From an uncultured Armatimonadota bacterium (GTDB lineage Bacteria > Armatimonadota > Fimbriimonadia > Fimbriimonadales > Fimbriimonadaceae): a DNA stretch of 64,000 bases. A program made the translations under genes and the position numbers. Location of the stretch: positions 1-64,000 of the forward strand of contig CAIUHP010000073.1 of assembly GCA_903899015.1 (NCBI GenBank), written 5' to 3'. Under the pieces are notes generated by a model. That model was not told the DNA's origin, searched no databases, and saw nothing but the letters and a program-made list of their open reading frames with translations. Positions 7,994 through 16,430 of this stretch are shown piece after piece (positions within the stretch are counted from its first letter, which is position 1; every line of letters starts with the position of its first letter).

Positions 7994-8539
7994 TTAACCT
8001 TTGAGGATTCCCATCGAAACGACCTTGTCGCCCTTCTGAATCTTCTTCAAAACGTCCATTCCGGCGACGACCTGACCGAACACCGTGTAGTTCCCGTCTA
8101 AGAAACTGGAACGATCTAGGAGCATATAGAACTGGCTGTCTCCCGAGTTTTTGTCGTCAATGTTTCGCGCCAATCCAACTGCGCCTGCAACGTTCTTAAA
8201 GCCGGATTCTTCGTATGCGATCTTGGTTCCGCTGCCACCGTTCGTGATGTTGGAAAGATCTCCGTCTTTCGAGGCAGGATCTCCAATTTGAACCAGGTAA
8301 GGCTTAGGAGTCTGGACAACCCGATGGAATCTTTGCTGATTGTAAAATCCGTCTGAGGCAAGCTTCATGATCCGGCTCGCGGTCTTGGGTGCTTCCTTTA
8401 GGTGAAGGAGTATGAAGACATTACCACGACCTTCAATCTCCATTTTGATAACGGTTTCCCCTGCCTTGGGTGTGTATGTTTGTGCACCACCGAAGGTTAG
8501 AAGGGCGAGACCAAGTAGGAAAACAAAGATAAGGCGCAT
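7994..8539 (-). CDS. Exported cyclophilin-type peptidyl-prolyl isomerase
   Basis: A 181-residue protein with a Sec signal peptide (MRLIFVFLLGLALLTFGGAQ) and a cyclophilin fold. The family landmarks are FYNQQRFHRVV with the catalytic Arg, LVQIGDPASKDG, GAVGLARNIDDKNSGDSQFY and TVFGQVVAGMDVLKKI. It should assist proline isomerisation during folding of envelope proteins. Two segments normally invariant are altered (KIAYEES where KF.DE is usual; MLL where FI is usual), so activity may be modest. Confidence 0.9.
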   Translation of the reverse strand: MRLIFVFLLGLALLTFGGAQTYTPKAGETVIKMEIEGRGNVFILLHLKEAPKTASRIMKLASDGFYNQQRFHRVVQTPKPYLVQIGDPASKDGDLSNITNGGSGTKIAYEESGFKNVAGAVGLARNIDDKNSGDSQFYMLLDRSSFLDGNYTVFGQVVAGMDVLKKIQKGDKVVSMGILKG

Positions 8540-8612
8540 AGCGGACTAATCCTAATGACGTCCAAATTACCCGAGCGATCCTACAGATTACGATTAAGGT
8601 CCAAATATTGGC

Positions 8613-9128
8613 CTATTCTCCTAGCTGGCGACCATATCCGTCGAGTTTGACGCCACCAGCGAGGATGATAATGCCATCGATGAAAGACCAAATCCAACCA
8701 ACTCCGCAAAGCGAGAATAAGAGTTGCAGCACTCCATAGGCGGCGTATCCAAGATACATTCGCCCCACCCCGGGAAGAACGAGCTGAAGAATTCCGGCAA
8801 GCACTCGGCTTTTGTCGCTCCGAACGGTTCCGTAGGCCTGGGGAAAAGAGGAATAAGCCGGGCTTCGCCCCAAGTTTGGTTGCGGAACAACCGGATTGGG
8901 TGTGAAAGGTGCGGGGGCAGGAGGAGGCGGAGGACTATCAAATGTCGTCCGAGAGTTGAACATCACGGACAACTCTGGGGTTTGCCCTGCCGGCGACCAA
9001 TTGGACATACCGACTTTCCAAACGTAAGTATCGCGGGCGATAACTTCGCTGTCTATTAACTCGTCAATCTGAGCTCGCGTTAGCGGGCCTAGCTGACCAT
9101 AGTGTCCAATGTAATACCACTCGCCCAC
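8613..9128 (-). CDS. GYF_2-domain and TM2-domain membrane protein
   Basis: A 171-residue protein. Residues 1-55 are a GYF_2 (DUF4339) module (GEWYYIGHYGQLGPLTRAQI ... WSPAGQTPEL), followed by a proline-rich linker (about 60-100) and a C-terminal TM2 domain with two helices (AGILQLVLPGVGRMYLGYAA, GWIWSFIDGIIIL). Such proteins are common and of unknown role; GYF_2 is a presumed protein-binding module. I place the start at GTG 9128, preceded by GTAGGGAAGG about 7 bases away. A GTG at 9251 in the same frame falls right at the end of a terminator for the gene upstream and is unlikely. Confidence 0.82.
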   Translation of the reverse strand: MGEWYYIGHYGQLGPLTRAQIDELIDSEVIARDTYVWKVGMSNWSPAGQTPELSVMFNSRTTFDSPPPPPAPAPFTPNPVVPQPNLGRSPAYSSFPQAYGTVRSDKSRVLAGILQLVLPGVGRMYLGYAAYGVLQLLFSLCGVGWIWSFIDGIIILAGGVKLDGYGRQLGE

Positions 9129-9251
9129 AGATGCCTTCCCTACTGGTTTCGAACTCCCGCGGTTTCGTTGTACCGCATGAAAAGCATCCAAATTGGGCCC
9201 ATCGACTTTTATTCGGCTGAATTGCCGTTGTGAGTGTCCTACCAGACACAC

Positions 9252-9301
9252 AAAAACGCCCGCCAGAAATGGCCAAGGTTTGGTCTACTACTAGCGGGCG
9301 A
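9252..9301 (-). terminator. Intrinsic terminator of the S41 protease operon
   Basis: On the minus strand CGCCCGCT and GGCGGGCG close a long hairpin that contains an inner pair (GACCAAA / TTGGCC), followed by TTTTTGTGT. It sits directly after the stop of the S41 protease gene at 9308 and explains why the GYF/TM2 gene should start further downstream. Confidence 0.75.
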
Positions 9302-9307
9302 GAGTGC

Positions 9308-10573
9308 TTAGTGTTTTGTCGATTCAGATGGAGTCGGGTTCAAGACCTGAATGGCTTGCCAAAGCTGATTGTCAGTCTTGGGATTTTCAGGGTCAATAAT
9401 CGACTTTGGATCGAGTTCGGCTTTAACATCCGGCTCAAGCCCGCCACTCAGGAACACACCATCTTGATCGACCTTTCGGCCAAAGAACGGAGTGAACGGT
9501 AGGAAGTACTTGGCAATCGTGATCTTGGCGCTTGATTGGTCTATTAGCGGGAAAACGTTCTGAACGGAAGCCTTTCCGTAGCTATGAGTACCCACCAATT
9601 TGGCTCGGCCGTAATCATGGAGGCAGCCAGAGAAGATCTCCGCCGCGCTCGCCGAATCCTCATTCATGAGAACCGCAATTGGGTACTTGAAGTCATGAAT
9701 AAATCCCGGCATCGTCTGAGCCGATTCCTCATGACCATCGCGAAACTTCATCTTCACAACCAACTTGCTCTCGAAGAACCGGCTCAGCATGTCGACGGCT
9801 GAATCAAGCAAGCCACCAGGATTATCACGCAGGTCGATGACAAGGCCCTTGAGCGGGTGAGCCTCAAGCTTCGCGAGTTCTTTGTCAAACTGCTCGGCCG
9901 TCGGTTCTGAGAATGACAAAATCGACATGTAACCGACTTGCGAAGCGGCAATGTATTTGGAGTCAACTGTCGGAGCAATAATGCGGGCTCGCTTGACAGT
10001 CAACACAACCGGTCGTTGCTTATCGTTCTGGATAACCGTAAGGCGAACAAGAGTTCCCTCTTTGCCTTTGATCATCGTGACAATGTCGTCGATTTCCTTA
10101 CCAGTAACCGACTTACCATCGACGGCGGTGACAATGTTGCCAGCTCGAATGCCGGCTGTTTGAGCAGGACTGTCATCGAAGACGTTTGATATTTTCGCTC
10201 CAAGTGCGTCTGCTCCAAGCCGAGCTCCGATACCACCAAAATTAGCTTTGGTTTCGTCGTTAAAAGCTTCTGCAGCCCGGGGTGGCATGAAGATCGTATG
10301 AGGGTCGCCCAGCGATGACATCAAGCCTTCCATTCCCGCGTACTTGAGATTGGTTGGGTCAACCGCCTGAATATAGTCCGTCAAAATCTTGGAATAAGCA
10401 TGAGAAAACTGTTGCTCCGGCGAAGCGGCTGCTCCAGACCGAACGCCGAAAAGTGCATTCACGGTGTGGGCATTTGGAAGCTTTCCATGCTGAAGATCTG
10501 GCCAAGCAAATCCGAAAAGGAAACAGCCAAAAACGATTCCACCAAAACTAAGGAGCCGACCGCCCTTGTTCAT
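9308..10573 (-). CDS. C-terminal processing peptidase, S41 family (active form)
   Basis: A 421-residue exported serine protease: N-terminal signal or anchor helix (about 7-25), an N-terminal helical region with YAGMEGLMSSLGDPHTIFM, a PDZ domain (about 95-175, NVFDDSPAQTAGIRAGNIV), and the S41 core. The catalytic Ser is in NEDSASAAE (S307 or S309 by alignment) and Lys334 in HSYGKASVQ completes the Ser-Lys dyad. Family members trim C-termini of periplasmic proteins. Its start overlaps the stop of a degenerate S41 paralogue (ATGA), so the two are made together. A terminator follows the stop. Confidence 0.93.
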   Translation of the reverse strand: MNKGGRLLSFGGIVFGCFLFGFAWPDLQHGKLPNAHTVNALFGVRSGAAASPEQQFSHAYSKILTDYIQAVDPTNLKYAGMEGLMSSLGDPHTIFMPPRAAEAFNDETKANFGGIGARLGADALGAKISNVFDDSPAQTAGIRAGNIVTAVDGKSVTGKEIDDIVTMIKGKEGTLVRLTVIQNDKQRPVVLTVKRARIIAPTVDSKYIAASQVGYMSILSFSEPTAEQFDKELAKLEAHPLKGLVIDLRDNPGGLLDSAVDMLSRFFESKLVVKMKFRDGHEESAQTMPGFIHDFKYPIAVLMNEDSASAAEIFSGCLHDYGRAKLVGTHSYGKASVQNVFPLIDQSSAKITIAKYFLPFTPFFGRKVDQDGVFLSGGLEPDVKAELDPKSIIDPENPKTDNQLWQAIQVLNPTPSESTKH

Positions 10574-11883
10574 TTGACACCTCCCTTTCGTGCAGTCATC
10601 GATTTGGTCGATTTCGCTAATTTAGCCTGATATTCAGAGGTCACAAGCGTATATCCAGATCCATCGGGAAGCTGAACAATTTGCCTATTCGTTCGATCTC
10701 CTCCAAGCAAGAATTTGTCATGAGGAATCAGGCCCTTAGAGTCGAGAGCCAAAGCAAATGCTTCCGCCATGCCACGAGTGCTTTTGTCAGTTAGAACATG
10801 AATCTTCGGTGGGTTGCTATTGCCTTTGAGAACATTTAGAGGAGTTGGCGTATCGTGTCTATTCGTGACGAAGTAGCCATATTCACCTTTAGGAGCGATT
10901 ACTTCCAAACACTGCTTCATCGATTGGATGTCACCGAGAGTGTTATGCCTCAAATCGATGGTTACCGAACTCTTACCTTGAATCGCGGATTTTAACTGTG
11001 CGGCACTACCTTCCTGGAACGGCAACATGACGGTGTCATTCTTGACCGTGAAGCCCGATAACGATGAAACACCTTTGGTAATCTTCGTTTTGCGCATAGT
11101 GCCATTTCGATTCCAAACGACGTTCACGTCACCGGCTTTGCCCATGAACAACTTATCCTTCGCCTTCATGGGGAAAATGGCTCGCTCAAACTTGATTCGA
11201 ATCTCGGTTCGCAAGGCTTCCAAATCAGCACGAGACATTTTCTTCTCGTTGAATTTTTTGGATGCGATTCGAAACTTGCGAATCAGATCGGACTGAACAA
11301 CCCAGTGTCCGTCGATGGAATCAACCGTATCTCCCACTTGAACTCCTGCTTTATCCGCAGGCCCTCCTGGTACCACGTTGACAACTTGAACGCGAGGGAT
11401 CTCTCGAACGAGCACAAGTGCTTCTTCGGGACTAATTTCACCCGCCGAAGGTTGCCCCGGAGTCTTAGGTGCGGTTGTATGATTTTCAGTGGAGAGAACT
11501 AAATCCGCTCCAATTCCCTCGTATTTACCGGTTCGGGCGTTCAAAAAGGCTTTGAACTGGTCCTTATCCATGAATGTGGAATCAGGATCTCCCAGGCTGG
11601 CAATCATGCCACGGATCGCACCCGTCGCGAGCTTTTGGTCATCGGCAACTGGCTCAACGTACTGTTCCTTTAGCTTCTGACTCAGTTCATAGAAGTAGTC
11701 AGCCGCTGGCACGTTCACATCGTTCGATCGAGAAGCAAGCATTCGACTAGAACCAGCCACCCTGGTTGTTGCTTGAATTCCTCCAATGTCTGTTCTTTCT
11801 CGAACCTTCAAGCCGAGACATATCGCGCCGACCGAAAAGACGATCCCTAGCGACGTGTAAACACTCTTTGTTGTGTCGTTCAT
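10570..11883 (-). CDS. Catalytically degenerate S41-family protein with PDZ domain
   Basis: A 437-residue homologue of the following protease: membrane anchor (SLGIVFSVGAICLGL), a DYFYELSQKLKEQYVEP...IASLGDPDSTFM helical region, a PDZ domain (VNVVPGGPADKAGVQVGDTV), and an S41-like core with TIDLRHNTLGDI. Where active members have NE.SASASE, this protein has DKSTRGMAEA, and where they have the catalytic Lys (GKxSVQ) it has TNRQIVQ. Both dyad residues are gone. It is likely a regulatory or adaptor partner of the adjacent active protease. An upstream TTG at 11970 is in frame; I prefer the ATG at 11883, with ATGs at 11904 and 11919 as alternatives. Confidence 0.85.
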   Translation of the reverse strand: MNDTTKSVYTSLGIVFSVGAICLGLKVRERTDIGGIQATTRVAGSSRMLASRSNDVNVPAADYFYELSQKLKEQYVEPVADDQKLATGAIRGMIASLGDPDSTFMDKDQFKAFLNARTGKYEGIGADLVLSTENHTTAPKTPGQPSAGEISPEEALVLVREIPRVQVVNVVPGGPADKAGVQVGDTVDSIDGHWVVQSDLIRKFRIASKKFNEKKMSRADLEALRTEIRIKFERAIFPMKAKDKLFMGKAGDVNVVWNRNGTMRKTKITKGVSSLSGFTVKNDTVMLPFQEGSAAQLKSAIQGKSSVTIDLRHNTLGDIQSMKQCLEVIAPKGEYGYFVTNRHDTPTPLNVLKGNSNPPKIHVLTDKSTRGMAEAFALALDSKGLIPHDKFLLGGDRTNRQIVQLPDGSGYTLVTSEYQAKLAKSTKSMTARKGGVK

Positions 11884-11991
11884 ATTTGAAATCCGGTCAT
11901 TCATTCTACGCCGCAACATGCGGTTCGGCGTTCCTTCCTTTGCGGGATGTCTTTCGTTTGAGTTTGACAACGTGCAAATCCGGTAGTCATC

Positions 11992-14439
11992 TTAGGCAGT
12001 TAGCCCCTTTGCAGCCAATGATACGCGTGGATCAGCACTGGAAGTCATGGCATCAATCGTTTTTTGAGGCAATTTCAACTTTTTCTTGATGGCCAAGTTA
12101 ATTAATGCGAGTTGGACATTGGAATCCGAATCGTCGAGCACATTCGATATCTCATCGATAGTAGTCGGCGCTTCCAGCGCGGCAAAGCCTTTGAGTGCTG
12201 CTGCTCGAACCAAACCAGATTTGTCAGCAACCGCAATTCGCAGAGCATTCCGATTTTCTTCCTTGGGCTGTGAGGCTAAGAACTCGAGCACGTGGAGTCG
12301 AACAAATTTACTATCGTCACGAACTCCTTTATATCCCTCGGTTCGATTGGCCGGCGTCGGAGATTGAATCAGTTTGATATCGCTCTCGGCACGCACCATA
12401 TCGTATGGCTCATTAACAGCTGACCACAACAACGTGCGACTATCTGCATCGCGACTTGGATCCGCGTGGCGAGTAACAGCCAACTTTATTTCTGGGTCGG
12501 TCCCATTGATGAAGGCTAGACTGATTTGTCCAGCCGCTGGTGTGCCGATTATTGCCAGCGCTTCGACGCCAGCAACCCTGGCTGTCCAGCTTCGATTGCT
12601 CAAAAGCAGCGAGACTTCTCCCGCCATCTTCGGATCTTTGGTTTTGGCAAGAAGAGTTGCTGCGGTTTGTTTGGCATAGTCCGAAAACGCCACTCTCACC
12701 GATTGCCGAACCACCGAGACGGCGTTATCTGAGCCATCAAACATCAACGCATTCATCGCAGTTGCTGCGATGGATGGGTCCAGGTCAAGGCTGTTAGACA
12801 CTAACGAAGCTTCAATCGTTGGATCCTTTATCTTCGTGTAGGCGGCGGTTGCGTTCAAGCGAACAAGCTCAATCTTGTCTCGTAAAAGCGCTCCAAGTTC
12901 TGCACTGGGTCCCTTTGCTTGAGCCGCAAAAAGTGCACGTGATTCAGGGTCAAGCGACGAAGCATCAGCAGACACGTCTGCAAGCAGCGGTTGAGCCGGA
13001 TCCGCTGAGAATTTAAATTCATCGAATTCATATTCGATGAGTTCTGGACGTAATTTCCCGGCTAACTTTGAATTAGGAGAAGGCTCAATCGCGATTTGAA
13101 CGACATCCGACAAACCATTTTTCTGTCCAATGGATTTCAAATCCACCATCACTTTCTGCCATTTTCCATCGGGCGAAAATGGAACGGCATAAGTTGAACC
13201 GCTCGCTAAAGAATCCACTAGCTTGGGATCGGGGCCAATTGAAACCCAAACAAACTTCCCGTCGCTCGAAGTAATTCGAAGCGAAATGGGATCACCGGAT
13301 GTGGACCTTACTTGAAACGATAGCGTTGGAGCCGTATCGAAAGCAGCAAGGGGCTTACCATCTTGTCTTACCGGCAACGCAAATCCGCCACCTCGATATC
13401 CAGCCGCTTCCAGGTATTTCAGAACTTGGCCCCGGTCTGGATCGGCAACGAGAGATGCTTCCGTTTCCAAGCGCTTAGGCACTCGGGCCTGAGCAGGGTC
13501 AACACCCGTTGGGCCCAATTCCAAGGTCTTACCCAGGTGCGAAACGTAGGCAGTCGATGCAACTTCGTCGGTGCTTGTGAGAGCGGCCCAGATATCGTCT
13601 GGCGATTTTGCTGCCGCATTGATCGATATGCCCTGATATCCCTGCGCCTTGGCGCGAGTTTCCACTTGAAAGAGCCAGGCGGACATCAGAGCTGAGTCTA
13701 GATTCACGAGCTCCCCGAATGGCCCCGTCGACAGGGCATTGACTTCAGCCAGAGGGGTGAGATTGACCGATCCGAATCCTAATGGTCGTGGGCTCGCGCC
13801 CGGAAGAATGGTGATAATGGAGTTGTAAGGACCTCGGAAAACTTTGTCTTCTGCCTCGTAACTGCCACCGTTCACACGAGCTTCTAGATACCGCTGAGCG
13901 AAATCAACCCCGAACGGTGCTCCCCCTTCGGCTTTGGAATCGCGCATCCAATCCGTTTCGGTTTGAACATCTGCGACGATGGTCACTCTTCCATCAAACT
14001 TTGTGGTTGTCCATGCCTTAAACCTTTCTATAGCCGCTTGGACTTGGGCGAGTTGGACCGACTCCAAGGTTTGGCGGTGCTCTCGCAGAACTCCATTGGC
14101 ATCTCGATCATCGGACTCCGTACGCGTAAAGATGACAAACCGAATCTTCCAGACCGCCGTTTTTGCGGGCTTGATCGTCGCCCATTTCGCTTTCAGGGCG
14201 GTCCAATCACCTTCGGATTCGAATGGTTTGGCAGCAACCGCAGGAGCTCCTTGCAAATAAGACCAACCACGCCAACCTAATAATTCAGGCGTCAAGGTTT
14301 CAACTGGCGGCGCAGGGAAAAAAGCGTCCGGCGACATCGCAGATTGAGTCTGCGATGTCGCCGTGGGACTGCCAGCTTCCTGGGGTTGTGCTTGCTGAGC
14401 AAGCAACGCAAACGCCAGAAACATGGTTTGGAGGCTCAT
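11992..14439 (-). CDS. Exported HEAT-repeat protein of unknown function
   Basis: An 815-residue protein with a hydrophobic N-terminus (MSLQTMFLAFALLAQQAQ) that looks like a weak signal peptide. The first 350 residues have no domain I recognise. A central beta-rich segment (about 350-500, FQVRSTSGDPISLRITSSDG) resembles a carbohydrate-binding or jelly-roll domain. The C-terminal 300 residues are repeated helical pairs of HEAT or PBS-lyase type (RLNATAAYTKIKDP, RVAGVEALAIIGTPAAG, VRAAALKGFAALEAPTT, LAAKGL). It begins three bases after the MTA phosphorylase stop. Probably a protein-binding scaffold in the periplasm. Confidence 0.75.
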   Translation of the reverse strand: MSLQTMFLAFALLAQQAQPQEAGSPTATSQTQSAMSPDAFFPAPPVETLTPELLGWRGWSYLQGAPAVAAKPFESEGDWTALKAKWATIKPAKTAVWKIRFVIFTRTESDDRDANGVLREHRQTLESVQLAQVQAAIERFKAWTTTKFDGRVTIVADVQTETDWMRDSKAEGGAPFGVDFAQRYLEARVNGGSYEAEDKVFRGPYNSIITILPGASPRPLGFGSVNLTPLAEVNALSTGPFGELVNLDSALMSAWLFQVETRAKAQGYQGISINAAAKSPDDIWAALTSTDEVASTAYVSHLGKTLELGPTGVDPAQARVPKRLETEASLVADPDRGQVLKYLEAAGYRGGGFALPVRQDGKPLAAFDTAPTLSFQVRSTSGDPISLRITSSDGKFVWVSIGPDPKLVDSLASGSTYAVPFSPDGKWQKVMVDLKSIGQKNGLSDVVQIAIEPSPNSKLAGKLRPELIEYEFDEFKFSADPAQPLLADVSADASSLDPESRALFAAQAKGPSAELGALLRDKIELVRLNATAAYTKIKDPTIEASLVSNSLDLDPSIAATAMNALMFDGSDNAVSVVRQSVRVAFSDYAKQTAATLLAKTKDPKMAGEVSLLLSNRSWTARVAGVEALAIIGTPAAGQISLAFINGTDPEIKLAVTRHADPSRDADSRTLLWSAVNEPYDMVRAESDIKLIQSPTPANRTEGYKGVRDDSKFVRLHVLEFLASQPKEENRNALRIAVADKSGLVRAAALKGFAALEAPTTIDEISNVLDDSDSNVQLALINLAIKKKLKLPQKTIDAMTSSADPRVSLAAKGLTA

Positions 14440-14442
14440 AAA

Positions 14443-15291
14443 TTACTCAAGGATGCGAAACAGTCGGATATCCTCTGGCGTTTCTGCATGTCCATCGCCT
14501 CGGGTGTATGCCAGGCTTGCCACACTGCTCACAGTCGAGAGATCGGCAGGCAATCGTCCAATTAGGTCAAGCACGACAGCCTTGATCTTTTCAGCATTTG
14601 AATTGAAAACTTCTAGAACATCGTGCGCGTTCACCGCATCTGTCCCTGCATGGACGCCACTGTCATAGTCTGTAATCAAACTGATGTTGACGACCCCCAT
14701 TCCAAGTTCTCGACACAGATAGGCTTCAGGATATTGGGTCATGTTGATGACTTCCCATCCTGCTTCGTGGAACCACTTGCTTTCTGCCTTTGTCGAGAAG
14801 CGAGGTCCTTGAATGACAACGACCGTTCCCTTGTCATGACACGTGATCCCATGGTCTCGAATGGTCTCAACCGCAAGTTGCCGTAGAATCGGATCGTAAG
14901 TCTCAGCCGGTGAGACGTGAGTCACGATTGGACCATCGTAAAACGTGTCCTTTCTTCCGGAGGTTCGATCGACGAATTGATCGCAAACCACAAAGTGACC
15001 AGGCTCGACATGGACTTGAAGCGATCCTGCAGCGCAGGGGCTGATAATGCACTCACAACCAAGTGAGCGCATGGCCCAGACGTTGGCTCGGTAGTTGACC
15101 ATGTGAGGCGGAATCGTATGCTTTCGCCCATGTCGAGGAAGGAAGGCAATCTTCCTACCCGCAACCGTCGCCAAAAACACTGCGTCGCTCGGAGGACCGT
15201 AAGGGGTGTCCACCTTAACTTCTCGCACGTTCTCTAGGAGGCTATAGAAGCCTGAACCACCAAATACGCCAATCTCTGCCAATTCTTTCAT
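14443..15291 (-). CDS. mtnP: S-methyl-5'-thioadenosine phosphorylase
   Basis: A 282-residue purine phosphorylase of the MTAP branch. It cleaves methylthioadenosine to adenine and methylthioribose-1-phosphate, feeding methionine salvage. Landmarks are IGVFGGSGFY at the phosphate loop, LPRHGRKHTIPPHMVNYRAN, VVIQGPRFSTKAESKWF, and NMTQYPEAYLCRELGM. The ATG at 15291 is preceded by AGGA seven bases away; a GTG at 15318 overlapping the preceding stop is possible. No other salvage genes are in the window. Confidence 0.93.
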   Translation of the reverse strand: MKELAEIGVFGGSGFYSLLENVREVKVDTPYGPPSDAVFLATVAGRKIAFLPRHGRKHTIPPHMVNYRANVWAMRSLGCECIISPCAAGSLQVHVEPGHFVVCDQFVDRTSGRKDTFYDGPIVTHVSPAETYDPILRQLAVETIRDHGITCHDKGTVVVIQGPRFSTKAESKWFHEAGWEVINMTQYPEAYLCRELGMGVVNISLITDYDSGVHAGTDAVNAHDVLEVFNSNAEKIKAVVLDLIGRLPADLSTVSSVASLAYTRGDGHAETPEDIRLFRILE

Positions 15292-15317
15292 CTTAAATCC
15301 TGATTCTGCAGCGCCCA

Positions 15318-16187
15318 CTAATTGCCGGGAGGTGCAATTAATCGGTGCACGGCTTTGATCAACACATCAATGCGCTGCCCTTGTCGTAGAAGCGTATCCG
15401 AATCTACTACTCCAACTCGCTTCGATTTGATCGCAGTCGTACTCGCGAACCTGGGATCACTCATGATGGTGGTATATCCCGACATGTCGCTTTTCGTTCC
15501 GGGAACGATGATGACATCTGGATTAACCGAAACGAGAGATTCCGCGTTTAGAGGAACAAACAGTTTGCCTTTTGGACCGACTAGCTCGCCGCCGCTAATC
15601 TTAACGATATCAGCAAGGAAGCTATCCGTACCAGCAATCATTCCCGTGTTTCCGGGACCAGGCATGATGATTGCCGTCTTCGGTATAACCGAGAACTTTC
15701 CACCCGAAGCTGCGCCCTTCTCGGTGATGATTCGATTGATGTAGTCGTTGAATCGCATCTCACTCGCGACAGTCGAGCCGAGGTCTTGAGCTCGCTGAAT
15801 AAATTCATCGAGGGTATCGACATGAAACTCAAAAGTATCTGCTCCGGTGCTCGATTTAATTTTCTCGATATCCGCTTTGCTGTAAAGAGTCGGATCAAAA
15901 ACGATTAGATCTGGCTTAATCTTTTGGATGACTTCGTAATAAGGCTTCACACCTGCGACGATTGGAACTCGATTCACCATGCTTGGCGGCCAATCGCACG
16001 ATTGTGTTCTCCCCTTCACGGCTGAAGAATCGGCGTCAGACAGAATGATTTCAGTTGTGCTCGGGCTCAAGCTAATAATTGACCGATAAAGCTTCGGACG
16101 ACGCTTAACATTGACGACCTGTTTTTCGGCACAGCCGACAACACCTGTCACTAAAACGACGAGAAGTAAAGGAAGAGCCCTTCGCAT
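15318..16187 (-). CDS. Periplasmic metal-chelate/cobalamin binding lipoprotein (BtuF-like)
   Basis: A 289-residue substrate-binding protein with a lipoprotein signal (LLLVVLVTGVVGC, Cys at about residue 19 from the chosen start). The helical-backbone class III fold is recognisable from ISLSPSTTEIILSD, VAGVKPYYEVIQKIKPDLIVF, and PDVIIVPGTKSDMSGYTTI. Members bind cobalamin, haem or siderophores and deliver them to an ABC permease; none is nearby. The start at 16187 puts the lipobox at the usual distance. An upstream in-frame ATG at 16247 would leave 20 extra residues in front of the signal. Confidence 0.85.
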   Translation of the reverse strand: MRRALPLLLVVLVTGVVGCAEKQVVNVKRRPKLYRSIISLSPSTTEIILSDADSSAVKGRTQSCDWPPSMVNRVPIVAGVKPYYEVIQKIKPDLIVFDPTLYSKADIEKIKSSTGADTFEFHVDTLDEFIQRAQDLGSTVASEMRFNDYINRIITEKGAASGGKFSVIPKTAIIMPGPGNTGMIAGTDSFLADIVKISGGELVGPKGKLFVPLNAESLVSVNPDVIIVPGTKSDMSGYTTIMSDPRFASTTAIKSKRVGVVDSDTLLRQGQRIDVLIKAVHRLIAPPGN

Positions 16188-16240
16188 AGGGGCATTGTGC
16201 CCTATGCCAACAAAGGTTTGCCAGAAGGTGGGTGTAGATG

Positions 16241-16271
16241 TTGCCATTAGAATTAAGGAATCAAGTAAAAT
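16241..16271 (+). promoter_or_regulatory. Putative tRNA-Trp promoter
   Basis: TAAAAT at 16266-16271 lies 12 bases before the tRNA, with TTGCCA 19 bases upstream of it (spacing slightly long). The same TAAAAT hexamer stands 11 bases before tRNA-Gln elsewhere in the window, which supports the -10 call. Confidence 0.4.
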
Positions 16272-16283
16272 AGATGTTCACGC

Positions 16284-16359
16284 AGGGGTGTAGCTCAGTT
16301 GGTAGAGCGAAGGTCTCCAAAACCTTAGGTCGCGGGTTCGAGCCCTGTCGCCCCTGCCA
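16284..16359 (+). tRNA. tRNA-Trp (CCA anticodon)
   Basis: A 76-base cloverleaf. Acceptor AGGGGTG pairs with CGCCCCT (one G-T), the D arm carries AGCTCAGTTGGTAGAGC, the anticodon loop is CTCCAAA with anticodon CCA, the T arm is CGGGTTCGAGCCC in pattern, and CCA is encoded after discriminator G. It lies alone on the plus strand between minus-strand genes. Confidence 0.97.
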
Positions 16360-16429
16360 TCTTCCATTACAAGAAACATGGAAGATTTCGGAACTCAGAA
16401 CTAGGTCATTCATACTTCCCGTTCTGAGT
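16359..16429. terminator. Two hairpins after tRNA-Trp
   Basis: ATCTTCCAT/ATGGAAGAT (16359-16386) directly follows the tRNA and is trailed by TTC; ACTCAGAAC/GTTCTGAGT (16393-16429) follows. Neither has a strong T run. The first probably ends the tRNA transcript, and the second lies just past the stop of the minus-strand anti-sigma gene. Confidence 0.4.
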
Positions 16430-16430
16430 C

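Noticed and set aside
9129-9251. Longer GYF/TM2 protein starting with GTG 9251
   Set aside because: The codon lies at the end of the terminator of the preceding gene; GTG 9128 has a good ribosome site and starts the domain directly.
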